Source: CAMFTQ01 sp051881615 (GTDB lineage Bacteria > Bacillota > Clostridia > Oscillospirales > Acutalibacteraceae). Taken from it: DNA of 29,426 nucleotides. The notes below the pieces were generated by a model. It saw nothing but the letters and a program-made list of their open reading frames with translations, did no database searches and was not told the origin of the DNA. The translations under genes were made by a program, and so were the position numbers. This document shows positions 1 to 8,254 of this stretch, piece by piece. The DNA lies in assembly GCA_051881615.1 (NCBI GenBank), contig JBJEQF010000030.1, forward strand, positions 1 to 29,426, read 5' to 3'. Positions within the stretch are counted from its first letter, which is position 1; each line of letters starts with the position of its first letter.

Positions 1-637
1 TTTCAAAGCCAGCCTTCATCAAAGCTGTAACGCCGCCGCAAAGAACAGCCTGCTCACCAAAGAGGTCAGTTTCTGTTTCTGCCTTGAAGGTTGTTTCAAG
101 AACACCTGCACGGCTGCCGCCGATACCTGCAGCGTAAGCCAGACCTAACTCTGTAGCGTTGCCTGTTGCGTCCTGATATACAGCGATAAGGCACGGAACA
201 CCCTTGCCCTCAACGTACTCTGAACGTACTGTGTGACCCGGTCCCTTAGGAGCAATCATAAATACGTCAACGTCCTTAGGCGGAATAATCTGCTGATAGT
301 GGATATTAAAGCCGTGAGCAAAAGCAAGTGCCTTGCCTGCTGTAAGGTTAGGCTCAATGTCCTTTTTATACATATCTGCCTGTCTTTCGTCATTGATAAG
401 AATCATAATGATGTCTGCAGCCTTAGCAGCCTCAGCGGTTGTCATAACCTTTAGACCTGCCTTTTCAGCTCTTGCCCAGCTCTTTGAACCCTCATAAAGA
501 GCAACGATTACATCTACACCGCTTTCGTGAAGGTTTAATGCGTGTGCGTGACCCTGGCTGCCGTAGCCTACGATTGCAACTGTCTTGTCCTTTAAAAGGC
601 TTAAATTACAATCCTGCTGATAATAAATCTTTGCCAT
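1..637 (-). CDS. ilvC: Ketol-acid reductoisomerase, C-terminus cut by window edge
   Basis: This enzyme converts acetolactate or acetohydroxybutyrate to the dihydroxy acid, using NADPH and Mg2+, in valine, leucine and isoleucine synthesis. The visible 212 residues are the N-terminal Rossmann domain. GYGSQGHAHALNLHESG sits near residues 24-40, and the cofactor loop LYEGSKSW has the Ser-rich form typical of NADPH-binding class I enzymes. HGFNIHY and a PKGPGH motif follow. The start is the ATG at 637, with GGAGG about 8 bases upstream on the minus strand. It is the last visible gene of the ilvB-ilvN-ilvC run. The C-terminal knotted domain with most metal ligands lies outside the window, so the class cannot be confirmed from length. 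Confidence 0.95.
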   Translation of the reverse strand, partial: MAKIYYQQDCNLSLLKDKTVAIVGYGSQGHAHALNLHESGVDVIVALYEGSKSWARAEKAGLKVMTTAEAAKAADIIMILINDERQADMYKKDIEPNLTAGKALAFAHGFNIHYQQIIPPKDVDVFMIAPKGPGHTVRSEYVEGKGVPCLIAVYQDATGNATELGLAYAAGIGGSRAGVLETTFKAETETDLFGEQAVLCGGVTALMKAGFE

Positions 638-723
638 TTTGATTTCCTCCTTGCCGCAATACGGCGAAATAAAAATATATTAGGGCGTGTCGTGTAAATG
701 ATACACCCACGGTAATCTGCGAA

Positions 724-1215
724 TTACTTAGTAACGTCAGACGCACCCTTTTCAAGTGCAATAGTACCTGTGCTAACTAATTCACGGATGCCATACGGTT
801 TTAAAAGGTCAACAAGAGTTTTTGTGACCTCTGTTGTGTTGCAGAACTCTACAGTAATTGTGCTTGTAGAAACATCTACGATTTTTGCCTGCATAAGCTC
901 TGCGATTTTCATTATTTCAAAGCGTTTAGCAGCCGGACAGTGAACCTTTATAAGGGTAAGCTCACGACTGATAAAATCGCCGTTTGTATGACGTTTAACT
1001 TTAATAACGGGGATAAGCTTGTTAAGCTGCTTTTCAAGCTGTTCAACAACGTACTCGTCGCCGTCTGCAACAACTGTAATGCGCGAAACGTTGGGGTCGT
1101 TTGTTACACCCACTGCAAGCGAATCAATGTTAAAGGCTCTGCGAGAGAAAAGTCCCGAAATCTTTGAGAGAACGCCTGCGTGATTTTCAACAAGAATAGA
1201 TAATGTATATTTCAA
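724..1215 (-). CDS. ilvN: Acetolactate synthase small (regulatory) subunit
   Basis: This is the regulatory partner of the IlvB catalytic subunit, giving feedback control by valine in characterised relatives. The 163-residue length is typical of the family. An N-terminal ACT domain (about residues 1-75) begins with YTLSILVENHAGVLSKISGLF and contains FNIDSLAVG; a second, ACT-like C-terminal domain follows. The start is TTG, chosen because the only nearby ATG (1226) runs into a stop within four codons, and an AAAGGAA Shine-Dalgarno lies about 10 bases before the TTG. It lies 48 bases downstream of ilvB and 86 bases upstream of ilvC on the same strand. It is also called ilvH in other bacteria. 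Confidence 0.95.
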   Translation of the reverse strand: MKYTLSILVENHAGVLSKISGLFSRRAFNIDSLAVGVTNDPNVSRITVVADGDEYVVEQLEKQLNKLIPVIKVKRHTNGDFISRELTLIKVHCPAAKRFEIMKIAELMQAKIVDVSTSTITVEFCNTTEVTKTLVDLLKPYGIRELVSTGTIALEKGASDVTK

Positions 1216-1263
1216 AGCGTAACCATTCCTTTTCTATAAAAAGAGTGCGGATATGTCAAAAAA

Positions 1264-2886
1264 TTAAATTGACGGAGTATCGGGTGATACGTTGCACACA
1301 AGGATAAACGGCTTGTCTGTTTTAATCATTTTCTCGGCTATTGCCTCAGCTTCCTCGTTTGAGTCAGCCTGTGCGCTGTCAATGCCGTATGCCTCGGCGA
1401 TTTTAAGAAAGTCGAGCGTTTCGTCAAGAATAGTACCCGAGTATCTGCCGCCGTACAGATTATCCTGAAGCTCACGCACCATTCCAAGACGGACGTTTCT
1501 CATAATGATAATCTTAACGTTTATGTGATTCTGCGCTATCGTGCCAAGCTCGTTTAAGCTCATCTGAAAGCTTCCGTCACCGCATACAACTACAACGTCA
1601 CGTGTAGGACGTGCAAGCTTTGCACCTATTGCGGCAGGAACTGAGTAACCCATTGTACCCATACCGCCTGTTGTTAAAAATCTGCCCTCGCGGATTTTGA
1701 AGTTGTTTGCGCACCATATCTGATTTTGTCCTACGTCAGCTACAAGAATTGCCTTTGATTTAAGCATAGAGCTTAATTTGCCCACAAAGGCACGTGGTTC
1801 TACATATCCCTCAAATACAGGAGGCTTTCTGTAAAGCTCCTTCTTCCAGCCCTTGAGCGTTTCGCTCCACATCTTTGAAACGTGGTACTCCTGCGTACCC
1901 TCAATCAGGCTGTCTATAATATTTTTCATATCGCCTACAATCGGGACTGTCGTCTTAACGTTTTTACCGATTTCGGCAGGGTCAATATCAATGTGAATAA
2001 TCTTTGAGTTTTCGCTCATCTGGTCGGGTGCGGCTACTGCTCTGTCGCCGAGCCTTGCACCGCAAACGATAACAAGGTCAGCCTGATGCAGTGAACGGTT
2101 AGCCGCCGCCTTGCCGTACGTTCCGAGCATACCGAGGTATAGCTCGTGGTCAGACGGCATAACGCCTATGCCCATCATTGTAGAGATTACCGGAATACCC
2201 GTCTGCTCAGCAAATTTAACAAGCTTTAGCTTTACACCGGAGCTTAAAACACCTCCGCCTGCCACAATAACAGGACGTGAGCTGCTTGTGATAAGCTCAA
2301 TAGCTCTTTTTACCTGTCCGGGGTGGCATTTTGTGTTAGGCTTATAGCCTATGATGTCAACCTTGTCGGGGTAAACGAATTCTTCTATCTTATTTTGCTG
2401 AATATCAATGGGAATGTCAATAAGTACAGGACCCGGTCTGCCTGTTGTCGCAATATGAAAAGCCTCTTTAAAAACACGTGGGAGGTCAGACGTTTTGTTT
2501 ACAAGGTAGCTGTGCTTTACAAACGGCTCGCAAGCGCCTGTTATGTCAGCCTCCTGAAAAACGTCACGTCCGAGCAAATCGCTTCTTACCTGTCCTGTAA
2601 TAGCAATAATCGGAATAGAGTCCATATATGCAGTTGCAATACCTGTGATAAGGTTAGTTGCGCCCGGTCCCGAGGTAGCAACGCAGACTCCGGGCTTACC
2701 GCTTGCTCTTGCATATCCGCTTGCGGCGTGTGCAGAGTTTTGCTCCTGCCGCACAAGTATATGGCGAATCTGCGAATTTAACAGCTCGTCATAAAAAGGG
2801 CAGATAGCCGCGCCCGGATACCCGAAAACTACAGAAACGCCCTCAGCCTCAAGGCATTTTACCATTATCTGTGCTCCGCTTATCAT
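1264..2886 (-). CDS. ilvB: Acetolactate synthase large (catalytic) subunit
   Basis: This ThDP-dependent enzyme condenses pyruvate with pyruvate or 2-ketobutyrate, the first common step of branched-chain amino acid synthesis. From the ATG at 2886 the protein has 540 residues, a normal length. FGYPGAAICPFYDEL leads to the catalytic Glu48 in RQEQNSAHAASGYARASG. The central FAD-binding-like domain follows, and GDGSFQMSLNELGT with its downstream Asn forms the ThDP/Mg2+ motif near the C-terminus. An in-frame upstream TTG at 2925 would add 13 residues, but homologous proteins begin at MxSGAxxMV, so 2886 is preferred. The Shine-Dalgarno is only moderate (AAAGGA, about 12 bases away). A strong promoter lies 57-85 bases upstream. 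Confidence 0.96.
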   Translation of the reverse strand: MISGAQIMVKCLEAEGVSVVFGYPGAAICPFYDELLNSQIRHILVRQEQNSAHAASGYARASGKPGVCVATSGPGATNLITGIATAYMDSIPIIAITGQVRSDLLGRDVFQEADITGACEPFVKHSYLVNKTSDLPRVFKEAFHIATTGRPGPVLIDIPIDIQQNKIEEFVYPDKVDIIGYKPNTKCHPGQVKRAIELITSSSRPVIVAGGGVLSSGVKLKLVKFAEQTGIPVISTMMGIGVMPSDHELYLGMLGTYGKAAANRSLHQADLVIVCGARLGDRAVAAPDQMSENSKIIHIDIDPAEIGKNVKTTVPIVGDMKNIIDSLIEGTQEYHVSKMWSETLKGWKKELYRKPPVFEGYVEPRAFVGKLSSMLKSKAILVADVGQNQIWCANNFKIREGRFLTTGGMGTMGYSVPAAIGAKLARPTRDVVVVCGDGSFQMSLNELGTIAQNHINVKIIIMRNVRLGMVRELQDNLYGGRYSGTILDETLDFLKIAEAYGIDSAQADSNEEAEAIAEKMIKTDKPFILVCNVSPDTPSI

Positions 2887-2942
2887 CTTTCCAACCAATC
2901 CTTTATATAAAACTAAATAATTCAAAAATCCTAATTTAACTA

Positions 2943-2971
2943 ATTATAATATAAAAACCGCCGATTGTAAA
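2943..2971 (-). promoter_or_regulatory. Sigma-A promoter of ilvB-ilvN-ilvC
   Basis: On the minus strand TTTACA (2971-2966) and TATAAT (2948-2943) are separated by 17 bases. The predicted transcript starts about 50 bases before the ilvB ATG. That leader is too short for a T-box or a leader-peptide attenuator. It gives ilvBNC an initiation point separate from birA and coaX. Confidence 0.75.
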
Positions 2972-3010
2972 GTGTTTAATACTTTAAATGTAATATTTTA
3001 TCACTTTATA

Positions 3011-3979
3011 TCAGTAAATCCCCTGAACCGTTACCTCTCCCGAGTTTATTGTGCAGGTCGTGCCGTCGCTTAGCATTGCCACAAGCTCGCCCTGCGGATT
3101 TACGTCAACAGCCACTGCGCTTATGTATCTGTTGCCGCGTGTAAAGCGGATTTCCTTTCCGAGTGTTGCGCACAGATGTCTGTATTCCTTTATATTAAAG
3201 ATGTTGAGCCTGTAATTGCAGGCTGAAAGCTCCTTTTCAAGGTCGTTCAGAATTTCAGCCGCAAGCTCTGATTTATTCGGTTTTTTGCCTGTTTCAATAA
3301 ATACAGAGGTCGCCTTGTCTGCGATTTCTTCGGGAAAGCCTTCGTTGTCGCAGTTTATACCTATTCCGATTATAATATGCTCAACAGCGTCAAATTCAGC
3401 CGTCATCTCGGTGAGTGTACCGCAGATTTTTTTCTTACCCACGATTACATCATTCGGCCACTTTATTCTGCACTTGAGGTCAAAAAGCCTGTTGAGCGTT
3501 TTGCATACGGCAAGACCTGTCAGCGGTGTAATTGATGATACCTCCATAGGCGACAGCTCAGGACGGATAAGCAGTGACATCCACACTCCGCAGTCCTTTT
3601 GCGACTGCCACGTTCTGCCGAGTCTGCCCTTGCCGTTAGTCTGCTCACGAGCAATCACAGCCGTACCCGACGCTTCTCCGTTTAAACCGCAGGTTTTGGC
3701 ATATGTGTTAGTAGAATCAACCGTGTCGAGCAGGATAATTTTTCTGCCGAATTCCTTTGTGCAAAGATGCTTTGCAATATCGTCCTCTCTTATAACGCTT
3801 TCGGGATTAAGCAGAATATACCCCTTGTTTGTAGATGAGTCTATAACATAACCCTTGTCACGCAGGGCGTTTATCGCCTTCCAAACTGCTGTGCGGGAAA
3901 CTCCCAGACGCTCTGACAGCTGCTGACCCGACACATAACCGTCAGCGGTTTTTAAAATTTCTAAAATTTCATTCTGCAT
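3011..3979 (-). CDS. birA: Bifunctional biotin-protein ligase / biotin operon repressor
   Basis: This enzyme activates biotin with ATP and transfers it to the lysine of biotin carboxyl carrier domains. The N-terminal winged helix-turn-helix (about residues 1-58, with LSERLGVSRTAVWKAINALR as the HTH) makes it the class II type that also represses transcription. The ligase core shows STNTYAK, the biotinyl-AMP loop GKGRLGRTW at 116-124 and KWPNDV at 173-178 followed by GKKKICG. A C-terminal SH3-like domain ends the 322-residue protein. It lies 13 bases downstream of coaX and is probably cotranscribed with it. No biotin biosynthesis or transport gene is visible here, so its regulatory targets must lie elsewhere. 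Confidence 0.95.
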   Translation of the reverse strand: MQNEILEILKTADGYVSGQQLSERLGVSRTAVWKAINALRDKGYVIDSSTNKGYILLNPESVIREDDIAKHLCTKEFGRKIILLDTVDSTNTYAKTCGLNGEASGTAVIAREQTNGKGRLGRTWQSQKDCGVWMSLLIRPELSPMEVSSITPLTGLAVCKTLNRLFDLKCRIKWPNDVIVGKKKICGTLTEMTAEFDAVEHIIIGIGINCDNEGFPEEIADKATSVFIETGKKPNKSELAAEILNDLEKELSACNYRLNIFNIKEYRHLCATLGKEIRFTRGNRYISAVAVDVNPQGELVAMLSDGTTCTINSGEVTVQGIY

Positions 3980-3992
3980 ATTATCACCGAGA

Positions 3993-4772
3993 TCAGCTTT
4001 TGTTTTTATCGTAAATTATTTTAAGTCCTTTTATAAGCAGGTCGCCGTCAAGAATATAGTCGCCCTTGCAGTAGGGGATAACAAATTTTGCCGTTCCGCC
4101 TGTTGCAATAACTGTCGGCTTTTCTCCGATTTCATCGCTTATCCTGTCAACAACTGCGTCAAACATAGCGGCGTTGCCGAAAATTGCACCGCTTTTCATA
4201 CAGTCAACGGTGTTTTTGCCGATAATTTTCTTAGGCGGTGTGCTAAGGCTTATTTTAGGCAGCTGTGATGTCCTTGAGGTGAGCGCCGACTGCGAAACCA
4301 TAACTCCGGGGAAAATCATTCCGCCGATATAATTCTGATTTTTGTCAACAACAGAAACGGTGGTAGCCGTACCCATATCAATTACCACAAGAGGGCATTT
4401 GTAATACTTAATAGCCGCCACAGCGTCAACTACAAGGTCAGAGCCTAACTGTGCGGGATTGTCGATAGTGATGTTAAGTCCCGTCTTTATTCCGGGGCCT
4501 ACAACCATAGGTTCTGTATCGGTGATAAGTCTTACAGCCTCCTGAAGCGTTCCTGTCACAGGCGGCACAACTGACGATATTATACTACCGCCGAATTTCA
4601 GATTTTTTATACCGCTCAGCTCTAAAATATTTTTAATCTCAACCGCATACTGGTGAGTTGTTTTATTCTGATTAGTTTCCATACGTCCCTGAAAAACTAT
4701 ATCGTCACCGTCAACACAGCCAATCACAATGTTTGTGTTGCCCACGTCCAAGGCTAAAATCATATCACGCAC
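3993..4772 (-). CDS. coaX: Type III pantothenate kinase
   Basis: This enzyme phosphorylates pantothenate, the first step of CoA synthesis; type III enzymes are insensitive to CoA feedback. The 259-residue length is typical. The ASKHA-fold motifs are present: LDVGNTN (8-14), LGSDLVVDA near 109-117, DMGTATT (132-138) and GGMIFPGV (150-157). The start is taken as the GTG at 4772, which has GGGAGG about 7 bases upstream. An ATG three codons further in would be too far from that site, and a longer frame reaching 4832 lacks family similarity. It is divergent from coaBC, the later CoA pathway enzyme, and is followed closely by birA. Confidence 0.94.
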   Translation of the reverse strand: MRDMILALDVGNTNIVIGCVDGDDIVFQGRMETNQNKTTHQYAVEIKNILELSGIKNLKFGGSIISSVVPPVTGTLQEAVRLITDTEPMVVGPGIKTGLNITIDNPAQLGSDLVVDAVAAIKYYKCPLVVIDMGTATTVSVVDKNQNYIGGMIFPGVMVSQSALTSRTSQLPKISLSTPPKKIIGKNTVDCMKSGAIFGNAAMFDAVVDRISDEIGEKPTVIATGGTAKFVIPYCKGDYILDGDLLIKGLKIIYDKNKS

Positions 4773-4814
4773 AAAAAATCCTCCCAGCTTTTCATAAATA
4801 CAAAATACAGATAT

Positions 4815-4843
4815 ATTATGCACTCGAACCACAAAAAATGCAA
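4815..4843 (-). promoter_or_regulatory. Probable promoter of coaX-birA
   Basis: On the minus strand TTGCAT (4843-4838) and CATAAT (4820-4815) have a 17-base spacer. They lie about 40 bases upstream of the coaX GTG. Each hexamer departs from consensus, so the assignment is moderate. It is back to back with the coaBC promoter. Confidence 0.5.
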
Positions 4844-4877
4844 TAGCAAAGATGAAAAATTCTGAAAATGTCCCGTC

Positions 4878-4905
4878 TTTACAAATTGTGAATTTCGGTT
4901 ATAAT
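4878..4905 (+). promoter_or_regulatory. Sigma-A promoter of coaBC
   Basis: TTTACA (4878-4883) and TATAAT (4900-4905) are separated by 16 bases, about 33 bases before the coaBC ATG. The -35 is only 35 bases from the divergent coaX promoter, so a regulator binding between them could act on both. Confidence 0.7.
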
Positions 4906-4938
4906 AATCATATAAGTAAACTTTAAGAGGTGCATAAA

Positions 4939-6138
4939 ATGCTGAAGGGAAAAACCGTTATCTTAGGCGTAACAGGTGGAATTGCCGCCTATAAAATACC
5001 GAACCTTGCAAGTATGCTTGTAAAGCAGGGCTGTGACGTTCACGTGCTTATGACAGAAAACGGCTCAAAATTCATCACACAGGATACGTTTGAGGCGCTC
5101 ACAAAAAACAAGTGCATAATAGATACCTTCGACAGAAACCACCCTATGGAGATAAAGCACATCTCGCTTGCGCAAAAGGCAGACTATATGCTCATAGCGC
5201 CTGCTACGGCAAACGTAATCGGCAAGCTTGCTAACGGAATTGCAGACGATATGCTCACAACCACAGCGCTTGCGTGTAAATGCCCTATTGCAGTAGCTCC
5301 TGCTATGAATGTGAATATGTACGAAAACAGGATTGTTCAGGATAATATAGAAAAGCTAAGAGGCTACGGCTTTACAATAATAGAGCCTGTCAGCGGATAC
5401 CTTGCCTGTCAGACAACAGGAATGGGCAAAATGGCAGAGCCGAGCGTTCTGTACGACTATATAGAAGCAGAAATTGCAAGGGAAAAGGACTTAAAGGGTT
5501 TAAAAATCCTTGTAACTGCCGGTGCAACTCGACAGGCAATAGACCCTGTGCGCTATATCACGAACAATTCAACAGGCAAAATGGGCTACGCAATAGCAAA
5601 AGCGGCTATGCTAAGAGGTGCAGACGTTACTCTTGTAGCAGGCAAAACAGACTTGCCCGATATACCCTTTGTCACAATGAAAAAGATTGTTTCGGCACAG
5701 GATATGTTTGATGAGGTGACAAGCATTTCACACGAACAGGACATCATAATAAAAGCGGCGGCTGTAGCCGACTACACGCCGAAAGCGGTGAGTGACCAAA
5801 AGATTAAAAAATCGGACAAGAATATGTCAATACCGCTTGAAAGAACGCAGGATATTTTAGCGTACTTAGGCGAAAATAAAAGAGAAAATCAGTTTATCTG
5901 CGGCTTTTCTATGGAAACTGAAAATTTGCTTGAAAATTCAAGAAAAAAGCTTATCAAGAAAAATGTGGATATGATAGCCGCTAACTCTATCAAGGAGGAG
6001 GGCGCAGGCTTTGGCACAGACACAAACGTGCTGACGCTCATAACTGCTGACAGCGAAACAGCTCTGCCGAAAATGAGCAAGAGAGAATGTGCTGACAGAT
6101 TGCTTGATGAAATTCTTAATAAGAAAAATAAAAGATAA
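4939..6138 (+). CDS. coaBC: Bifunctional phosphopantothenoylcysteine decarboxylase / phosphopantothenate-cysteine ligase
   Basis: This protein performs two successive CoA steps: joining cysteine to 4'-phosphopantothenate (CoaB) and FMN-dependent decarboxylation (CoaC). The 399-residue fusion is the usual bacterial form. The CoaC part (about 1-180) has GVTGGIAAYK, the active-site His74, PAMNVNMYEN at 121-130 and a lid ACQTTGMGKM with the proton-donor Cys157. The CoaB part starts at VTAGATRQ and continues with the nucleotide-binding TNNSTGKMGYA, AAVADYTP and a lysine-rich KIKKSDK. The start is the ATG at 4939, with AAGAGG 8 bases before it; an in-frame GTG nine bases upstream overlaps that site and is less likely. 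It is divergent from coaX. Confidence 0.96.
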   Translation: MLKGKTVILGVTGGIAAYKIPNLASMLVKQGCDVHVLMTENGSKFITQDTFEALTKNKCIIDTFDRNHPMEIKHISLAQKADYMLIAPATANVIGKLANGIADDMLTTTALACKCPIAVAPAMNVNMYENRIVQDNIEKLRGYGFTIIEPVSGYLACQTTGMGKMAEPSVLYDYIEAEIAREKDLKGLKILVTAGATRQAIDPVRYITNNSTGKMGYAIAKAAMLRGADVTLVAGKTDLPDIPFVTMKKIVSAQDMFDEVTSISHEQDIIIKAAAVADYTPKAVSDQKIKKSDKNMSIPLERTQDILAYLGENKRENQFICGFSMETENLLENSRKKLIKKNVDMIAANSIKEEGAGFGTDTNVLTLITADSETALPKMSKRECADRLLDEILNKKNKR

Positions 6139-6154
6139 TTTTTTGTAATTTAAT

Positions 6155-6183
6155 GTCTATTTTTGCATAAACGAAAAATAGAC
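6155..6183. repeat. Perfect AT-rich inverted repeat after coaBC
   Basis: Two 10-base arms (6155-6164 and 6174-6183; left arm GTCTATTTTT) flank a 9-base spacer, starting 16 bases after the coaBC stop. The stem is AT-rich and no clear T tract follows on the plus strand, so it is a weak terminator candidate. It could equally be an operator for the transketolase genes downstream. No convincing promoter hexamers were found for those genes. Confidence 0.5.
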
Positions 6184-6280
6184 ACGCTTGTATATGCTAT
6201 ATTTACAGAGTGTTAATAGTACATCATATCGTATAGGTATGCGTACTTCACATAATGGTATTCAACAGGAGGAATTGCAG

Positions 6281-7129
6281 ATGAACAGTTTTGAAAAGCA
6301 GCAGCTTAAAATCTTTGCCTGCAAAGCAAGAATGGGTGTTATTCTCGGCACTTATAATGCAAAGTCAGGTCATCCGGGCGGCTCTTTGTCGGCAACCGAT
6401 ATTTTCACCTACTTGTATAATAAGGAATTAAACGTTGACCCCAAAAACCCGAAAATGGAGGATCGTGACAGATTTGTTCTTTCAAAGGGACACACCTGCC
6501 CCGGACTTTACGCAACGCTTGCACTAAAGGGATTTTTTGACTGGAGCGAGCTTGAGTCGCTTCGTCACGTGGGCGCTATGCTTCAGGGACACCCCGATAT
6601 GAAAGGCACTCCGGGTATTGATATGAGCTCAGGCTCTTTGGGACAGGGCATTTCAGCCGCTTGCGGTATGGCTGTTTCTGCAAAAATGGACAATAAGGAC
6701 TACAGAGTATATACACTTTTAGGCGACGGTGAATGCGAGGAAGGTCAGGTTTGGGAGGCAGCTATGTTTGCCGCTCACAACAAGCTCGACAACCTTGTGG
6801 TAATCGTTGACCAGAACGGCTTGCAGATTGACGGACCTGTAAGCGAGGTATGCGGAATTGAACCGCTTGACAAAAAGTTCGAGAGCTTTGGCTTTGAGGT
6901 TGTAAAAATCAACGGCCACTGCTTTGATGATATGGAAAAGGCTTTTGCAAAGGCAAGAGAAACAAAGGGCAAGCCGACAGCTATCCTTGCGCAGACAGTA
7001 AAGGGTAAGGGCGTTTCATTTATGGAAAATCAGGTCGGCTGGCACGGCACTGCGCCTAACAAGGAGCAGTTTGAGCAGGCAACGGCTGAGCTTGAAGCAG
7101 AGCTTAAAAGATTGGAGGCAACGGTATAA
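6281..7129 (+). CDS. tktN: Transketolase, N-terminal subunit
   Basis: This is the ThDP-pyrophosphate-binding half of a two-subunit transketolase, which moves two-carbon ketol units between sugar phosphates in the non-oxidative pentose phosphate pathway. The 282 residues carry His31 in GHPGGSLSATD, SKGH ending at His71, GSLGQG at 118-123 and the metal/ThDP motif GDGECEEGQVWE from 148 with Asn179. The ATG at 6281 is chosen for its perfect AGGAGG 8 bases upstream. The stop overlaps the start of the C-terminal subunit by one base (TAATG), so translation is probably coupled. Split transketolases are common in Clostridia and archaea. Confidence 0.95.
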   Translation: MNSFEKQQLKIFACKARMGVILGTYNAKSGHPGGSLSATDIFTYLYNKELNVDPKNPKMEDRDRFVLSKGHTCPGLYATLALKGFFDWSELESLRHVGAMLQGHPDMKGTPGIDMSSGSLGQGISAACGMAVSAKMDNKDYRVYTLLGDGECEEGQVWEAAMFAAHNKLDNLVVIVDQNGLQIDGPVSEVCGIEPLDKKFESFGFEVVKINGHCFDDMEKAFAKARETKGKPTAILAQTVKGKGVSFMENQVGWHGTAPNKEQFEQATAELEAELKRLEATV

Positions 7130-8076
7130 TGGCACAGATGGTAACAAAGGCAACAAGAGAAAGCTTTGGCGAGGCTCTTTGCGAGCTTGCCAAAACAAAC
7201 AAGGATATTGTAGTGCTTGACGCTGACCTTGCAGCGGCTACCAAGACTTCTATTTTCAAAAAAGCGTATCCCGACAGATTTTTCAACTGCGGTATAGCAG
7301 AGGGCAATATGATAGGCGTAGCGGCAGGACTTGCGGCTTCCGGTAAAATTCCGTTTGCAGCTTCGTTTGCAATGTTTTCAACAGGCAGAGCCTATGAGCA
7401 GATAAGAAACTCTGTCGGCTATCCGCACCTCAACGTTAAGATAGCCGGCAGTCACGCAGGTATCTCAACAGGCGAGGACGGCGCAACTCACCAGTGCCTT
7501 GAGGATATAGCTCTTATGAGAACAATCCCCGGTATGACAGTTTTAAATCCGTCTGACCACTACGAAATGATAGAGGCTGTAAAGGCAGCGGCAGAGATTA
7601 ACGGCCCTGTTTATATCCGCCTTGCACGTCTTGCAACAGACAGCTTCAACGACCCTGACAACGGTTACAAATTTGAGCTTGGCAAGGGCATCACGCTTCA
7701 CGAGGGCGACGACGTGGCAATTATCGCAACAGGCTTTATCGTAAACGAAGCGTTAAAGGCAGTTAAAAATCTTGAAAAAGAGGGCATAAACGCTCGTCTT
7801 ATCAACATTCACACAATCAAGCCTATCGACAGAGAAATCATCATAAAGGCTGCAAAAGAAACAGGCAGAATAATCACCTTTGAGGAGCATAACGTAATCG
7901 GCGGTCTTGCAGATGCAGTTTGCGAGGTAACAAGCAGCGAGTGCCCTGTAAAGGTAACAAGAATCGGCGTAAACGACAGATACGGCTACAGCGGCCCTGC
8001 AAAGGAGCTTCTGCAAATCTTCGGCTTATGCCAGAGCAACGTAGAGGACGTCGTAAGACGTGTTGTAAGAGAGTAA
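7129..8076 (+). CDS. tktC: Transketolase, C-terminal subunit
   Basis: This is the second half of the split transketolase, containing the pyrimidine-binding domain and the C-terminal domain. The 315-residue protein shows LDADLAAATKT, then FFNCGIAEGNMIGVAAGLA, where Glu58 is the residue that activates the ThDP aminopyrimidine. SHAGISTGEDGATHQ and the C-terminal GGLADAV follow. The start overlaps the preceding stop by one base and the two proteins must assemble to be active. A strong hairpin terminator begins 10 bases after the stop, closing the two-gene operon. DXP synthase is related, but the split organisation and motif set favour transketolase. Confidence 0.94.
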   Translation: MAQMVTKATRESFGEALCELAKTNKDIVVLDADLAAATKTSIFKKAYPDRFFNCGIAEGNMIGVAAGLAASGKIPFAASFAMFSTGRAYEQIRNSVGYPHLNVKIAGSHAGISTGEDGATHQCLEDIALMRTIPGMTVLNPSDHYEMIEAVKAAAEINGPVYIRLARLATDSFNDPDNGYKFELGKGITLHEGDDVAIIATGFIVNEALKAVKNLEKEGINARLINIHTIKPIDREIIIKAAKETGRIITFEEHNVIGGLADAVCEVTSSECPVKVTRIGVNDRYGYSGPAKELLQIFGLCQSNVEDVVRRVVRE

Positions 8077-8086
8077 AAGAACCACA

Positions 8087-8118
8087 AACGGCGGCACTTC
8101 TGCCGCCGTTATTTATTT
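8087..8118 (+). terminator. Intrinsic terminator of the transketolase operon
   Basis: A 10-bp GC-rich stem (AACGGCGGCA at 8087-8096 with its complement at 8101-8110) has a CTTC tetraloop and is followed by ATTTATTTTG. It is stable and well placed 10 bases after tktC. Confidence 0.85.
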
Positions 8119-8184
8119 TGCTTTTGCATTGCAAAAGCCGCCAAAATTATTCATTTTTCATTCTTCATCATTCATTATTCATTA
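8109..8184 (+). repeat. Hairpin plus ATTCATT-tail repeat, copy 1
   Basis: A TTATTTATTT edge is followed by the palindrome GCTTTTGC-ATT-GCAAAAGC (8120-8138), then GCCRCCRAAATTATTC-like sequence and a tail of ATTCATT/ATTCATC units to 8184. The same layout recurs at 15410, 15839 and 28401-28480 (right inverted element). It occupies most of the gap before the asparaginase gene. Confidence 0.75.
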
Positions 8185-8254
8185 TATTTTAAAAATTAAG
8201 TATACACCCTTATTTTCCCACAAAAATCCCATATAATATCCCCGAGGTGTTCAA

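Noticed and set aside
2887..3010. T-box or leader-peptide attenuator controlling ilvB
   Set aside because: The promoter leaves a leader of only about 50 bases, with no T-box motif, no terminator and no run of Leu/Val/Ile codons.
7874..8192. Open frames on both strands over the end of the transketolase gene
   Set aside because: They shadow tktC in other frames, continue through the terminator hairpin, and show no family signal.
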